64,000 bases of DNA from JBGPTK01 sp963797765 (GCA_963797765.1 CAWCQU010000003.1:186001-250000); one strand, 5' to 3'; shown: positions 41,438-51,803, counted from the stretch's first letter. Program-made: numbers and translations. Notes: generated from the sequence alone by a model not told the origin.

Positions 41438-41887
41438 ATGGAAACCCTAGAGAAGTTTCAGCAGTATCAGCGGGTAATCGAAGATTTCGCGTCGCGCACG
41501 CTGGCGGCAATTCCGGGGGAGTTCGCGCGGTTGGTGCACATTTCGACGTTGCGAGACTTAGCCAGCGGACAATATCGCCATGAGGGTCTGACGACTATTT
41601 ATTCAGAAGCTGCGGTGCACCATGCCCTGGCGTATTGCCACGAACAACTGTTCTGCAGAATCTTGGAGATGCCACTGGAGCGGCAGGAGCTAGATTTGTC
41701 TGGTTGTCTGGCCGGGATGGAGGGCCCCCCGAATGAAACTGCGGCCCGTTGGCTGGAGTTGGAGTCGTACCGGCTTCTAATCCCGCTGGGAATTTCGGAC
41801 TATCTACGAGATCTTTTCTGTTCCAATATGCGAGCACTGCTTGGGCTGCTGGCCGCCCCGCGGGTCAACTTGGAACCAGGCGCATAG
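41438..41887 (+). CDS. Conserved-looking hypothetical protein
   Basis: 149 residues, mostly helical, no signal or membrane segment (QQYQRVIEDFASRTLAAIPG, HHALAYCHEQLFCRILEMPL). Divergent from the small-peptide gene and convergent with the XRE regulator, with a 23-bp overlap at the 3' ends. No family recognised. Confidence 0.6.
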   Translation: METLEKFQQYQRVIEDFASRTLAAIPGEFARLVHISTLRDLASGQYRHEGLTTIYSEAAVHHALAYCHEQLFCRILEMPLERQELDLSGCLAGMEGPPNETAARWLELESYRLLIPLGISDYLRDLFCSNMRALLGLLAAPRVNLEPGA

Positions 41888-42608
41888 CAATCCCCACTAC
41901 TCGGCCTATCACTTCCGCATCATCCGGTGTGCAAAGAGATTCGGGAGTGCACTTGGAAAGCGGATGAGGTTGCAGAAACAAGCGGTTCTTCTCGCGAACG
42001 CACCAACAGCAGCGGTAATAATCGCGGGCATCCACGAAATAGATGGGACGGTCGTATTCGTTCTCCCAGCCGCTGCTTCGAATTTCATGCTGCGCCGGAT
42101 CGATCAGAACCAGGCAGCCCGGACGCAACAGCGGCTCCATCCAGTGATCTTCCAATCCCACGTAGCCATAGCGATAACGGCCATTGCCACCCACCAGAAC
42201 TCCCTCAAAGTGTTCCCAACGCTCGATCATTCTGGTCAGGTAGCTGGATCGCCTGGGATCGAAAGCGGGATCAAAACGCAATGGCAGAGGCAGCATTCGC
42301 GGAGCAGCCGCAGGATGCGTTTTTGGCGCCGAAAACCGCGCACCATCGCGGAACAATTCGTCGAGTGGCACGTCATACCATCGGCATACCTCGATGGGAT
42401 CCAGGTGATAAATCACGCAGAGACTGTAAATTTTGTGGACGCTGGGAGTGACGCTGGCGTTTTCAATGTCTGCTAGCCGGCTGATGTGGATGATGAATTC
42501 AGGGCGTCCGTGCAGGTTCGCTAGCTCAAAGCTAGTCCGTTCCACATCGCGATAGGTCAAACCTAACCTCTCGCGTGCTTGCCGCAAAGAATTTCCTGCA
42601 AACATCAA
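41865..42608 (-). CDS. XRE-family transcriptional regulator
   Basis: 247 residues. The N-terminal HTH of XRE type (SLRQARERLGLTYRDVERTS, then HISRLADIENASVTPSVHKI) has an unusually long loop between helices. The C-terminal half (MIERWEHFEGVLVGGNGRYR, GYVGLEDHWMEPLLRPGCLV, LIDPA) recalls the S24/LexA-type fold but lacks an evident Ser-Lys pair, so it may only sense a ligand or dimerise. A perfect 8-bp dyad upstream (42651-42674) is a likely autoregulatory operator. Confidence 0.75.
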   Translation of the reverse strand: MMFAGNSLRQARERLGLTYRDVERTSFELANLHGRPEFIIHISRLADIENASVTPSVHKIYSLCVIYHLDPIEVCRWYDVPLDELFRDGARFSAPKTHPAAAPRMLPLPLRFDPAFDPRRSSYLTRMIERWEHFEGVLVGGNGRYRYGYVGLEDHWMEPLLRPGCLVLIDPAQHEIRSSGWENEYDRPIYFVDARDYYRCCWCVREKNRLFLQPHPLSKCTPESLCTPDDAEVIGRVVGIAMRLVPS

Positions 42609-42650
42609 AACACCTGTGACGTGGGATTCGCGAGATGAGGCCTGTAGTAT

Positions 42651-42674
42651 ATAACAGAGTTATCGTTCTGTTAT
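42651..42674. promoter_or_regulatory. Dyad operator upstream of the XRE regulator
   Basis: ATAACAGA - 8 bp - TCTGTTAT, a perfect inverted repeat centred about 55 bp upstream of the regulator start. Half-sites 16 bp apart suit a dimeric HTH protein. Binding by the adjacent regulator is inferred. Confidence 0.6.
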
Positions 42675-42939
42675 GAAACCAGAACAGCTTCTTTTAAACC
42701 GCAGGCTTAGTGTACCGTCCGGATACAGGGAACATGGCTTGCAACCCTAGCACATCGCCATTTTAATGGGAATACAAAGCCTGTGGAAGACAGCGTCAAC
42801 ACCGAGCACCTTTACAGTCCGGATGTCGGTGTACTAAAGTTCTTTTGTTTCACCATGTTTGCCGCGGGACTGAGGATGGTCGGACATTTTGCATGCGGCT
42901 CAGTGGGAAGTTCACTCATCAATTCTAAGGACGGCAACT

Positions 42940-43758
42940 GTGCCTTTTCGCTTTTCTGCAATGATTTTGCTATTCGCCAGCGTTACGTTCATTTGCGCGC
43001 TACCCACTGACGCGCAGTCCGTGCCAGCTACCGCCGCTCAGACACAGCCCGCCGGGGCGCAGCCACCGTCGAATCCCGAAATGGAACTCAAACGGCTGGG
43101 ACAGGATATTTTGAACCACCGATTGAGTGGCCAGGAGGAAACTCAGGCGGAGCTGGAGGCGCCGCTTCAGATTCTGGATAGCCTCGTTCTGGAGGCTCTT
43201 AATTCGCCTGGCGACCCTGATCTGGACGCTCTCAACCAACGCTTGGCTGCGCAAGTGGCCCAGGATTCCGCCGCTGGACGCTTCAGCGTGCAACGCCTGA
43301 GTTCTTCGCCGAACATATATGCTCTGGCCGCGAACTTCGGTTCGAGCGGGCCCTCCGCAGCCCGGATTTACGCTCGCGGTACGGCTTCATTTCAATTAAT
43401 GGCAAGGATTGATCGTTTCACGCGCAAGGATTTCTTCGACGACTATCTTGTTATATTGCCTCTCCCATCGCAGGAAGCGGTCTTCGTTACCGTTTCGGGA
43501 CGCAGCGACCGACTGGCGACAGGGATGTTCGCGGCCTGGCGATTCGCCCACGGGACCCTGGAACCTTTGTGGGCCAGCGATCTGCTCATGCGCTCGAGCT
43601 ATGAGGTTGTACCTGATGGACTGCGCATTACATATTGCACCCAGCCGGATGAGGAGCGGCCATCCGTTTGCCGGAAAATGATTCGTAAGACCTACAAAAT
43701 GCAGGGAGGAGAATGGAAAGCCGTCGAGCAAGCCGACGTCCCCCCGCCCGCTCATTGA
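42940..43758 (+). CDS. Exported protein of unknown function
   Basis: Start taken at GTG 42940; an earlier start at 42889 adds unlikely residues. 272 residues. The signal peptide is SAMILLFASVTFICALPTDA. A helical region rich in Gln/Ala/Glu follows (ILNHRLSGQEETQAELEAPL), then a beta-rich domain (IYARGTASFQLMARIDRFTR, AVFVTVSGRSDRLATGMFAA). No catalytic motif recognised. The metalloprotease-like gene follows after 104 bp in the same direction. Confidence 0.65.
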   Translation: MPFRFSAMILLFASVTFICALPTDAQSVPATAAQTQPAGAQPPSNPEMELKRLGQDILNHRLSGQEETQAELEAPLQILDSLVLEALNSPGDPDLDALNQRLAAQVAQDSAAGRFSVQRLSSSPNIYALAANFGSSGPSAARIYARGTASFQLMARIDRFTRKDFFDDYLVILPLPSQEAVFVTVSGRSDRLATGMFAAWRFAHGTLEPLWASDLLMRSSYEVVPDGLRITYCTQPDEERPSVCRKMIRKTYKMQGGEWKAVEQADVPPPAH

Positions 43759-43862
43759 GAAACGCTGATTAACTCGCCGCATCGTCTAACCTCGAGAAAG
43801 GATAAACCGCGCGGAAACTGCTATTCTGTTTTTGTCATCTAAACGGGCATGGAGCGTGTTGC

Positions 43863-45278
43863 ATGAAACGTCTTTTAATTGCTTTGATTGCAATCTTCTG
43901 CTTGGGTATTGGCACCACTGCACGGCAGGCTGCCAGGCCCGTTGCGATTGGCGCTTTTTGGGCTGCTCAGACTGGCCCGAGCGCACCTGCTGCGCTGCCG
44001 CACGCCACTACATCGCCGGAATTTTTGAAGGCAGCGGATGAAGTGCTGGCGGATATGAGTAAATTGCTGGACTTGCCGGTGAAAGAGCCCCTCAAGAAAA
44101 GCCTGCGTTCCAGGGAAGAAATTCGCCAGTACCTGATCCGCGAAGCAAATGAGGACAAAACGCCGACGGAACGTTACGCCGACAGCAAAACGATCGAAGC
44201 GTTTGGACTGGTCCCCAAGGGTTTTCCCCTGGACTCCTTCATGATCGACCTGCTTACAGAACAAGTGGCGGGACTCTACGATCCCAAGACAAAAGAATTC
44301 TACATCGCCGATTGGATTCCGCTGGCGGAGCAGAAAGTGGTGATGGCGCATGAATTGACGCACGCGCTGGACGATCAGAATTTCAACATCGATGCGTGGG
44401 AAAAAGCCGCGCGTCCCAATGATGATGGCGAGCTGGCGCGCGACGCCGTGATCGAAGGCTCGGCGCTGGCTGCCATGCTGGATTATTCCTTCCGGGACCA
44501 GAACACTAGCGTGCGCGAATTGCCCGATGTGACGCAATTGATCCGCGCGCAAGCCGTGAGCGAAATGCAGAAAGATCCGCAGCTGGCGAAGGCCCCGCCG
44601 TTTATTCAGGATTTGCTTTTATTTCCATATCTATCCGGAACCACTTTTTCGCAGGCATTCTTGAAAGCGAATAAGGGCTGGACGGATTTCCGGAAAGTGT
44701 TCGCGAACCCTCCCGTATCCACTCAGCAGATTTTGCATCCGGAAGATTATTTGAACAGCGTGAAGCCCGATCCGGTGGCATTGCCCGGCCTGGACCAATG
44801 CGTGCCGCCAGGATGGAAAAAGCTGGAAGAGAACATTCTGGGTGAATTTGGACTTTTGGAAGTTTTAAAGCAATTCATCGGCCAGGACCGCGCGCAGACT
44901 TTGTCTCCCGCATGGGCTGGCGATCGCTACGCAACATTTGAAAACGAGAAAACAAAAGCTACGCTGCTGGTTTTTCGCCTCAGCCTGGATAACGAGGAAG
45001 ATACCGCGCATTTTTTCGGGCAGTATAGTGAAGCTTTGGAAACGAAGTATAAGACGCGGGCGGAATTGTTTCGCCGCCCGAATTTCTTCCAGTTCAATAC
45101 GCCGGACGGCGGGGTTTTTCTGCGCTGCCTGGCATCTCAGTGCCTGACGGTGGAAGGAACCGACCGCGAGGTTTTCGATCGCATCAATCGTTCGGTCGGT
45201 TGGCCCGCTGCCCCCGCGCTGGCTGAGCCGCCGGCGAAAAAGTCCGTGGCCATTGCCGCGCTGTCACCGCTGCATTAG
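43863..45278 (+). CDS. Exported putative zinc metalloprotease
   Basis: 471 residues with a signal peptide (KRLLIALIAIFCLGIGTTAR). Residues about 158-170 read KVVMAHELTHALDDQ, an H-E-x-x-H zincin motif. It is preceded by YDPKTKEFYIADW, and the downstream Glu in DAVIEGSALAAMLDY could be the third ligand, as in gluzincins. The C-terminal half is unassigned and contains DGGVFLRCLASQC. A peptidase role in the periplasm or outside is inferred from the motif. Confidence 0.7.
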   Translation: MKRLLIALIAIFCLGIGTTARQAARPVAIGAFWAAQTGPSAPAALPHATTSPEFLKAADEVLADMSKLLDLPVKEPLKKSLRSREEIRQYLIREANEDKTPTERYADSKTIEAFGLVPKGFPLDSFMIDLLTEQVAGLYDPKTKEFYIADWIPLAEQKVVMAHELTHALDDQNFNIDAWEKAARPNDDGELARDAVIEGSALAAMLDYSFRDQNTSVRELPDVTQLIRAQAVSEMQKDPQLAKAPPFIQDLLLFPYLSGTTFSQAFLKANKGWTDFRKVFANPPVSTQQILHPEDYLNSVKPDPVALPGLDQCVPPGWKKLEENILGEFGLLEVLKQFIGQDRAQTLSPAWAGDRYATFENEKTKATLLVFRLSLDNEEDTAHFFGQYSEALETKYKTRAELFRRPNFFQFNTPDGGVFLRCLASQCLTVEGTDREVFDRINRSVGWPAAPALAEPPAKKSVAIAALSPLH

Positions 45279-45300
45279 ACGTATTCCGAATGTCCGCGCA

Positions 45301-45405
45301 GTTGAAACTAGAGATGCCACCCTCCCGACAGAATTCGTCGGGCGAGGAAGGGTGGCGCTACACGACCAACCCTATTTGGCGTTGGCACACAGACTCTAAA
45401 GCTCC
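45301..45405. repeat. MITE-like element, copy B (left end missing)
   Basis: Shares with 60729-60901 the interior GATGCCACCCTCCCGACAGA, ATTCGTCGGGCGAGGAAGGG and the right end GTTGGCACACAGACTCTAAA-GCTCC. The CCACCCTCCCGACAGAATTC part pairs with the GGGCGAGGAAGGGTGG part as a hairpin. The left terminal repeat is absent. Confidence 0.7.
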
Positions 45406-45522
45406 GACCCCCTAAAAACCTGGATTTACGTCAAATTAGGACGGCACCCTTCACATATTGCCGTAGACTCTGGATTTTTGGATCACCGAGCCAATCTTGG
45501 GATGACAAGCTACAAAATAGCC

Positions 45523-46506
45523 TTAGGCGCGGTGAATGATTAACAGCGTTTGATCGTCGAACGGCAGAGTGCCGGAGGAATGCGCCGCCAGATCTTCCAG
45601 GCACGCCAATGCAAAGGCTTGAGGCGGAATTCCATGCCGACGGCCCGCCAGTTTGCTCAGATTGTGCGTTCCATATTCCATCCCGGAGGAATTACGCATT
45701 TCCGAAATTCCGTCGGTATAGAGAACCAGACAATCGCCAGGCTCCATTGTGATTTTCTGCACCGTGAATTGACCGTCGCAAAACATTCCGAGAGGCACCC
45801 CGGCTGATTCGATGGTTGTGACCCCGTTCTTCCGGACCAACAAGACCGGTGGGTGGCCCGCGCCAGAAAGCTCTACTTCGCCGGTGTGCCGGGCGCGCCC
45901 GCAAACCAGAGTTGCGAATTGACCCGCGAGGGTGCTCTCACAAAAAACGCGATTGGCCCGGTCCATCAGTTGATCGAGGGGCAGACCGACGGTTGTGAGG
46001 CTTCGAAGCATCGCGTGCAAGTGGGTCATCAGCATCGAGGCGGCCACGCCTTTTCCAGACACGTCGCCGATCGCGAAGAAAAGATCCGCTCCGCCATTTT
46101 CATGCGGAATCAGGTCGCAGTAGTCCCCGCTGACGGCGCCCAGCGGCTGATAGAAATAGTGCGCCTCATATCCTGCTGCGCGGAAGTTCTTCGGTGGCAG
46201 CAGCGCTTGCTGAATTTTCGAAGCCAAGTCGAGATCATCCTGCAGCGCGTGCCGCTGGTCCGCCGTCAAATGGTCGATGCAATATTGCATCAGCGGATCA
46301 GCGAGCAGGCGATCCTTCTCAATGCTGTCGTGGCACGCTTCGCAGATGCCATAGGTGCCCTTGGCCATGCGATCGAGGGCGGAATCGACCTCACGAAGAA
46401 GTTTGGCGATGGATTCCGTCTGCAGCGCGCCATTAGCGGAAGCCTTCAACCGGGATTGACGAATTTCAAGTTGTTCACGCAAATAGCTATCACTCACAGA
46501 TGCCAT
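45523..46506 (-). CDS. SpoIIE-type protein phosphatase with DksA/TraR-like zinc finger
   Basis: 327 residues. Residues about 30-75 resemble the DksA/TraR zinc finger region (LLREVDSALDRMAKGTYGIC, EACHDSIEKDRLLADPLMQY, final Cys). From residue about 88 a PP2C/SpoIIE domain follows (DLDLASKIQQALLPP, AVSGDYCDLI, FAIGDVSGKGVAASM, LSGAGHPPVLLV, LVLYTDGISEM, PFDDQTLLII). The metal-binding Asp residues are all present. Such enzymes usually dephosphorylate anti-sigma-factor antagonists. The zinc finger suggests contact with RNA polymerase or a redox/zinc input. No partner genes are adjacent. Confidence 0.85.
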   Translation of the reverse strand: MASVSDSYLREQLEIRQSRLKASANGALQTESIAKLLREVDSALDRMAKGTYGICEACHDSIEKDRLLADPLMQYCIDHLTADQRHALQDDLDLASKIQQALLPPKNFRAAGYEAHYFYQPLGAVSGDYCDLIPHENGGADLFFAIGDVSGKGVAASMLMTHLHAMLRSLTTVGLPLDQLMDRANRVFCESTLAGQFATLVCGRARHTGEVELSGAGHPPVLLVRKNGVTTIESAGVPLGMFCDGQFTVQKITMEPGDCLVLYTDGISEMRNSSGMEYGTHNLSKLAGRRHGIPPQAFALACLEDLAAHSSGTLPFDDQTLLIIHRA

Positions 46507-46612
46507 GGTTTTCTCCCAAGCTCACGGTAGAACCTCTGGTGTTCGTGGTCTATCCGGGTCTTGCTTATGAATTCGAGTCGATCGAGATTCACAATGCACT
46601 CGCCATGGTCCT

Positions 46613-47929
46613 CTATTTTGGATGCGCGGGCGGAAATTGCGATTCAGCTCGAATGCTTGATTTCTGGTGGAGCAAATCGCTGCTGGACCGGGCCGAGACC
46701 TTGCGCGAAAGGCGCGCCAAGCGGTATTCCAATCTGGTTTGCAGCTTTCGGTATCGGGTGGAATCCAATCGATTCGTGCGCAATACGTTGTGAAGGGAGG
46801 CCAGCGCTTCACGGGCAAGCGTTGCGGCCCGTTCCGGCTGGCGCGCGCGGTGTTCGTAGTAGATGGCCAGCTGTTCGTATGCTTCGAGACCTTCGGGCGA
46901 ATCGCCACACAGGCTTTCCCAAATGGCGCTGGCCGCCGAATAGTCCCGCTCGCGCTTCGCCAGTTGAGCGAGTCCGCGGCGCGCCACGCGGTCGATCGCA
47001 TCGGGCAGCCCGGTCTGCACCGCCCGCGCGCAAAGCCCGCGAGCTCGCGTGCGTTCTCCGCGGCGCTCCAGAATCCGCGAGGTTCCGTATAACTCAAATG
47101 CATCGCCCTTGGAATTTTCCGGCGCCGAAAGGAGCGAAAAAATTCTTTCGGCCAGCATGGCCAAACCGCACAGGTCCATCTGGTTGTGGCGGAAAATCGG
47201 CACGAGCGGATCGGGAGACCCTCCGCGAACATATTCGAAATACATCGAGGGGATCAGTTCGCTCATTACGTCGATGCCGCGATCCAACCCCAGGACGTGG
47301 CGTTCAAGCTCAACCAGGCGAACGGAACCTAGCCGCAGCCGCCAAAGGTTTCTTGCGGGATGCAATAAATCGAGATGGACGTGTGGCTCGCGGGGAACAA
47401 TCGTTCGCGACATTCGAAAACGGGTTTCGAGGAGCGGCCAATCGAAAGACTTGCCGTTGAAGGTGACCAGCACTTGCCGCTCGGCCAGCCTTTCCTGCAA
47501 GGCGATCAGCACGGATTGTTCCTCGTGGTAATCGCGCATGAAAAATTGTTCCACCTGCAATCCGCCCGCATCCCACCAGGCCACTCCGATCAGAAATGGG
47601 TAGGTTCCCGTTCCGCCGCTCAGGCCCGTGGTTTCCGTGTCGAGAAATAACCACTGCTCGGGATCGAGCGCGACCGCATGGGCATCCGGCGAAAGCAAGC
47701 GAAGCGCCTGCGGATTAGGTTCGCAGCCGGAAGGCTCGGGGAACCAGCGCTTGAGCACCATGTGTTCGCCGCAGCGATTACGGGAGGTTGAGGCGCCGAG
47801 CATCATGGCCAACCGCTCAGCGCCGGCGGGAACGTCGGCTGCTTCACCGCGTTCGATCGGGGCCAGGCGGCGTGTCGGCGAACGCAGCGCCTTCAAATAC
47901 GAGAATTTTTGATCGTCAGTAGATTTCAT
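46613..47929 (-). CDS. mrfB: YprB/MrfB-type 3'-5' exonuclease
   Basis: 438 residues. The RNase H-like exonuclease domain runs over residues about 85-270: WLFLDTETTGLSGGTGTYPF (first acidic pair D-E), VTFNGKSFDWPLLETRF and, at the end, FRHNQMDLCGLAML (D-x3-D type). The C-terminal region has TPR-like repeats (ARGLCARAVQTGLPDAIDRV). Its start overlaps the mrfA stop by four bases (ATGA). In Bacillus subtilis the MrfA-MrfB pair repairs mitomycin-C damage, so this is probably a two-protein DNA repair unit. Confidence 0.85.
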   Translation of the reverse strand: MKSTDDQKFSYLKALRSPTRRLAPIERGEAADVPAGAERLAMMLGASTSRNRCGEHMVLKRWFPEPSGCEPNPQALRLLSPDAHAVALDPEQWLFLDTETTGLSGGTGTYPFLIGVAWWDAGGLQVEQFFMRDYHEEQSVLIALQERLAERQVLVTFNGKSFDWPLLETRFRMSRTIVPREPHVHLDLLHPARNLWRLRLGSVRLVELERHVLGLDRGIDVMSELIPSMYFEYVRGGSPDPLVPIFRHNQMDLCGLAMLAERIFSLLSAPENSKGDAFELYGTSRILERRGERTRARGLCARAVQTGLPDAIDRVARRGLAQLAKRERDYSAASAIWESLCGDSPEGLEAYEQLAIYYEHRARQPERAATLAREALASLHNVLRTNRLDSTRYRKLQTRLEYRLARLSRKVSARSSSDLLHQKSSIRAESQFPPAHPK

Positions 47930-50374
47930 TGATCGCCCGTGGAATTGCTTTTTCCATGACCTAATAACTCAAGAATTGCCAAAGCCGCTCCTTTGGTTTG
48001 CTCGCTCTTGTCGCTGGCAGGTCCGACGCACGAAGGACATCCCTGGTCGCACGGGCAGGAAACGATCAATTCTCGCGTGCGCCGCAGCAGCAAATCACAC
48101 ACTTCGAATAAAGGCTCGCTGAATCCGATCCCGCCGGGATAGGCGTCGTAAAGGTAAAGATTCGGCTCGAAAAATTCCTGAGATAAAGCGGCGCCGTTCG
48201 CGGACATTTCAATCGGCTCCCGCCACGCAACTTCTACTCCGGGCGCAGGCGGGCGCTCGCCGATTGCAGTGCCCAGGTCGCGGCGGTCGCACATCAGCAG
48301 CAGGGAAGCGATTGATTCGAGAGCATACAGCAGTCCAAACATTCCGCTTTGCCGGTCCGAAATCGCGAAGGGCAAGTTTTCAACCAGAGCGCGTTCCAGG
48401 GTGACCCAAAACGAAGTAGTGTGCATCTCGTTTTCCGGCAATTCGAGTTTCCCCGCGCCGACATTTTCATTCGTGAAAAATTTGATTTTCTTGAAACCGA
48501 CGACCTGGGAGCGCACCAGCACATCGCCGTGGGCGCGGACTGCCGGCACGAAGCCGCCCTCGCGCCGCGATATTTTTTGTTCTTCAGTGGCCTCTAATAC
48601 TCGCACTTGGGTGTAGCGAATCGCATCGGTGTAATAGTCCACATCCACGCGCTTGACGTATGCTTTGCGCTCGTCGAAATTGAGCCGTTCGACATGGAAT
48701 TGCTGTCCTTGATGCAAGTAGATTGCTTTCTCATGAACAGTTGTAAGCGCGCTGGAGAAATCCACTTCTCCGATTACTTCGGGCGCGCCGCTGGTTGCGG
48801 AACCCACGTCTTCACCGGTGATATCGATGATCACGAAATTATCGGACGTCACCGAGCGCAAACTGATCGTATCGGCTGGATAAGCCTGCTGCGTCCAATG
48901 CCAGTGGCCGCCGCTCTGGTGCAAAAATCCCGCATCCACCAGACGTTCGCAAAGGGCCTGCAAATCGACATCGCCGAATTTTTCAGCGGGATCGAGCGGC
49001 AGCTCGAACGCTGCGCACTTCAAATGATTCACCAGAATTTCCAGATTATCCGGCTGGATGAAGGCGTGTTCCGGCGAGCGCCCGAAAAAATAATCGGGAT
49101 GTTGCACGATGTATTGGTCGAGAGGAGCGGAGGAAGCCACCATCACGGCGCAGGAAGTGCCGTTGCGCCGCCCGGCGCGTCCGGCTCGTTGCCACGTGGA
49201 AGCGATCGTACCTGGATAGCCGGCCATCACCGTTGCATCCAGCGAGCCAATATCGATGCCCAATTCCAGGGCGTTCGTAGCCACTACGCCGCGGATCTGT
49301 CCACCGCGCAGACCTCGTTCGATTTCCCGCCGCTCGCCCGGCAAATATCCGCCACGATAGCCACGGATCGTCTCCGGTTGGCCCGGAGAGGGTGGAAAGG
49401 CTTGCTTCAAATACGTCAGCATCACCTCGGTGTGCAGGCGGCTGTTTGCGAAGACGATGGTTTGCAAATTCCGCGCGAGCAGCTCCTTTGAGACTCGGGT
49501 TGTTTCATTCAGATAACTCCGCCGGATGCCCAGGTTGCGATTCACTACCGGCGGATTATAGAAAACGAAAAGTTTTTCAGCGGAAGGCGCGCCGTTTTCC
49601 TCGATCACATCTACTTCCGCTTCGATCAATCGAGAAGCAAGCTCTCCTGGATTCGCGATTGTTGCCGAACAGCAAATGAATTGCGGCGATGAGCCGTAGA
49701 ATTGAGCGATCCGGCGCAATCGCCGCAACACGTTCGCCAGATGGCTACCGAAGACTCCTCGATAGGTGTGGAGTTCATCGATAACGATGTAGCGCAGATT
49801 TTCAAAGGCGCGCATCCATTTTGTGTGGTGCGGCAGAATGCCGGTGTGCAGCATGTCTGGATTCGTGAGCACGATGTGGCCGCGTTCCCGAATGGCCCGG
49901 CGCGCATCGCTGGGCGTGTCTCCGTCGTAGGTGAACACGCCGAAGCGGTCGTCCAGCCGCTGGCTCAGATCGTGCAGTTCGGCGAGTTGGTCCTGGGCGA
50001 GAGCCTTGGTGGGGAAGAGATACAGCGCGCGCGTGTCCAAATTTTCGAGAAGCGCGTTCAGCACCGGCAGGTTGTAGCACAACGTTTTGCCGGAAGCGGT
50101 GGGAGTCACCACCACGACGTTGCGGCCGGCGCGAACCAGTTCAGCGGTTGCGGACTTGGTGCGTGTAAAGCTGCTCCACTTTTTTACTTTTGTAGGCCGA
50201 AGCTAGCTCTGGCCGGACCCAATCGGGCATCGGGCGATATTGCGCTTCGCGAGCGGGTATGTGACGAATCGCGGTGAGTACTTCGCCGGTGCGGTCGCGC
50301 AACGCCAACTCTCCTAGCACCTCGCGAACAGTATCGAGAGTTGAGCTTTGACGAACGGCCAGAGAACGAGGCAT
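47926..50374 (-). pseudogene. mrfA: MrfA/YprA-type DEAD-box helicase with DUF1998, one frameshift
   Basis: The true start is ATG 50374 with AAGGAGGAG upstream. This frame gives YRPMPDWVRPELASAYKSKK and VEQLYTHQ, then ends. The next frame continues SATAELVRAGRNVVVVTPTA (Walker A SGK follows), VIDELHTYRGVFGSH (DEAD-type box), VVATNALELGIDIGSLDATV, WQRAGRAGRRNGTS, and the DUF1998 tail with CPCDQGCPSC. One base is missing near 50167, only 50 bases before the Walker A motif. Length if joined is about 815 residues, normal for MrfA. The remainder is intact, so this could be an assembly error rather than gene loss. Confidence 0.85.
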
Positions 50375-50687
50375 GCTCCTCCTTCGCTTTTTATTCGCTA
50401 AAGCTAGCATGACTTGTAGAGAGCGGCAATTCAAATCTTTGCTTTGGTGAGCCTGGGTCGCGGATCATTGCTGCTGCTAACGACAGACGGATCGGATAGG
50501 AGTGCTCGCGCCGAATTTGTTCGATTCTGCCTCGGTATCATCCCGGAAACGGACATCCATGGCTGAACTCAGGCCGGACTTGCTTCGCAAGCTACTCCAT
50601 CTAAAGACGTTGTGAATCAGAGAGCCTGGTGGAGTTCCTGCACGTATATTGCATATCCTGGAGGCGCCTTCAAACGAGGGGGGACAC

Positions 50688-51803
50688 TTGGAGACATCTG
50701 GCTCGTGCTCAGCGTATAGGTCAAATGGCCCGCGGGCATTCTTGCGGCTCGGTTGCTCACTGTTGGCGTGCCTTGCGACTCTGGCCGCTGCGGAAACTGC
50801 TTCCGCACCGGAAGCGCTGATAGAGGCGGGACACTTTAAGCGCGCGCGCGCGATCGTGGAACCGACTCTGCAGAAGAATCCGAACGATGCCGAGGCGGCT
50901 CACCTGCTCAGTGAAATTAAGGAAGCTTACGGAGAAATTGAAGCAGCCACGGCACTCGCGGAGAAGGCGGTTTCGCTCGACGCCAAAAATGCTCGCTATC
51001 ATTATCAACTTGGGCAGCTCAATGGACAGGCGGCACAAAAAGCCGGAATTTTCAAACAAATCGGCCTGGCGCACAAATTCAAAAGCGAACTCGAGACGGC
51101 CATTTCGATCGATCCGAATTATCTGGACGCTCGGGAAGCGATGATGGAGTTCTATCTGCAGGCGCCGGGAATTATGGGCGGCGATAAGAAACAAGCTCGC
51201 GCAACCGCCGATGAAATCGGCAAGATCAATCCAGTCCGGGGATATCTCGCACAAGCTCGGTTGGCGCAAGAAGCAAAAGATACTTCCGCCGAAGAAGCCA
51301 ACCGGTTGAAAGCCGTCCAGGCAGATTCACATGATTACAATGCAGCCATATCGCTGGCCAGCTTCTACGGCCGGCCGGAAATCAAAAAGTATGATCTTGC
51401 CGAGAAATATTTCCGCGAGGCAGAGCGAATCGATCCGGGGCGGGCAGCCCCATACGCGGGGCTCGCGATGGTTTATTCAGAGCAGCAACGGTGGAATGAA
51501 CTTGACGCCGTCCTTGCGCAGTCGGAGAAGGCAGTCGCGGATGACTTCGCCGCATACTATCAGGCAGGAAGAGTCCTTTTCATGCTGGGCAATGATCTTC
51601 CACGGGCCGAGCGATATTTTCACAAGTACCTGACGCAGGAGCCGGAAGGAGGCACGCCGAATCTGGCCGCTGCCCATTGGCGTCTGGGCCTGGTGCTCGA
51701 AAAAGAAGGCCGCAAGAATGATGCGATTTCCGAACTGCAGACCGCGGTTAACCTGAACCCCGATTTCGACCCGGCGAAAAAAGATCTCAAGCGATTGCGC
51801 TGA
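50688..51803 (+). CDS. Tetratricopeptide-repeat protein
   Basis: TTG 50688 is preferred because GAGGGGGGAC lies just upstream; about 371 residues. A signal-like segment (FLRLGCSLLACLATLAAAET) precedes several TPR units (EALIEAGHFKRARAIVEPTL; AEAAHLLSEIKEAYGEIEAA; AAPYAGLAMVYSEQQRWNEL; AAHWRLGLVLEKEGRKNDAI). Probably an exported or membrane-attached scaffold. Partner unknown. Confidence 0.78.
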   Translation: METSGSCSAYRSNGPRAFLRLGCSLLACLATLAAAETASAPEALIEAGHFKRARAIVEPTLQKNPNDAEAAHLLSEIKEAYGEIEAATALAEKAVSLDAKNARYHYQLGQLNGQAAQKAGIFKQIGLAHKFKSELETAISIDPNYLDAREAMMEFYLQAPGIMGGDKKQARATADEIGKINPVRGYLAQARLAQEAKDTSAEEANRLKAVQADSHDYNAAISLASFYGRPEIKKYDLAEKYFREAERIDPGRAAPYAGLAMVYSEQQRWNELDAVLAQSEKAVADDFAAYYQAGRVLFMLGNDLPRAERYFHKYLTQEPEGGTPNLAAAHWRLGLVLEKEGRKNDAISELQTAVNLNPDFDPAKKDLKRLR

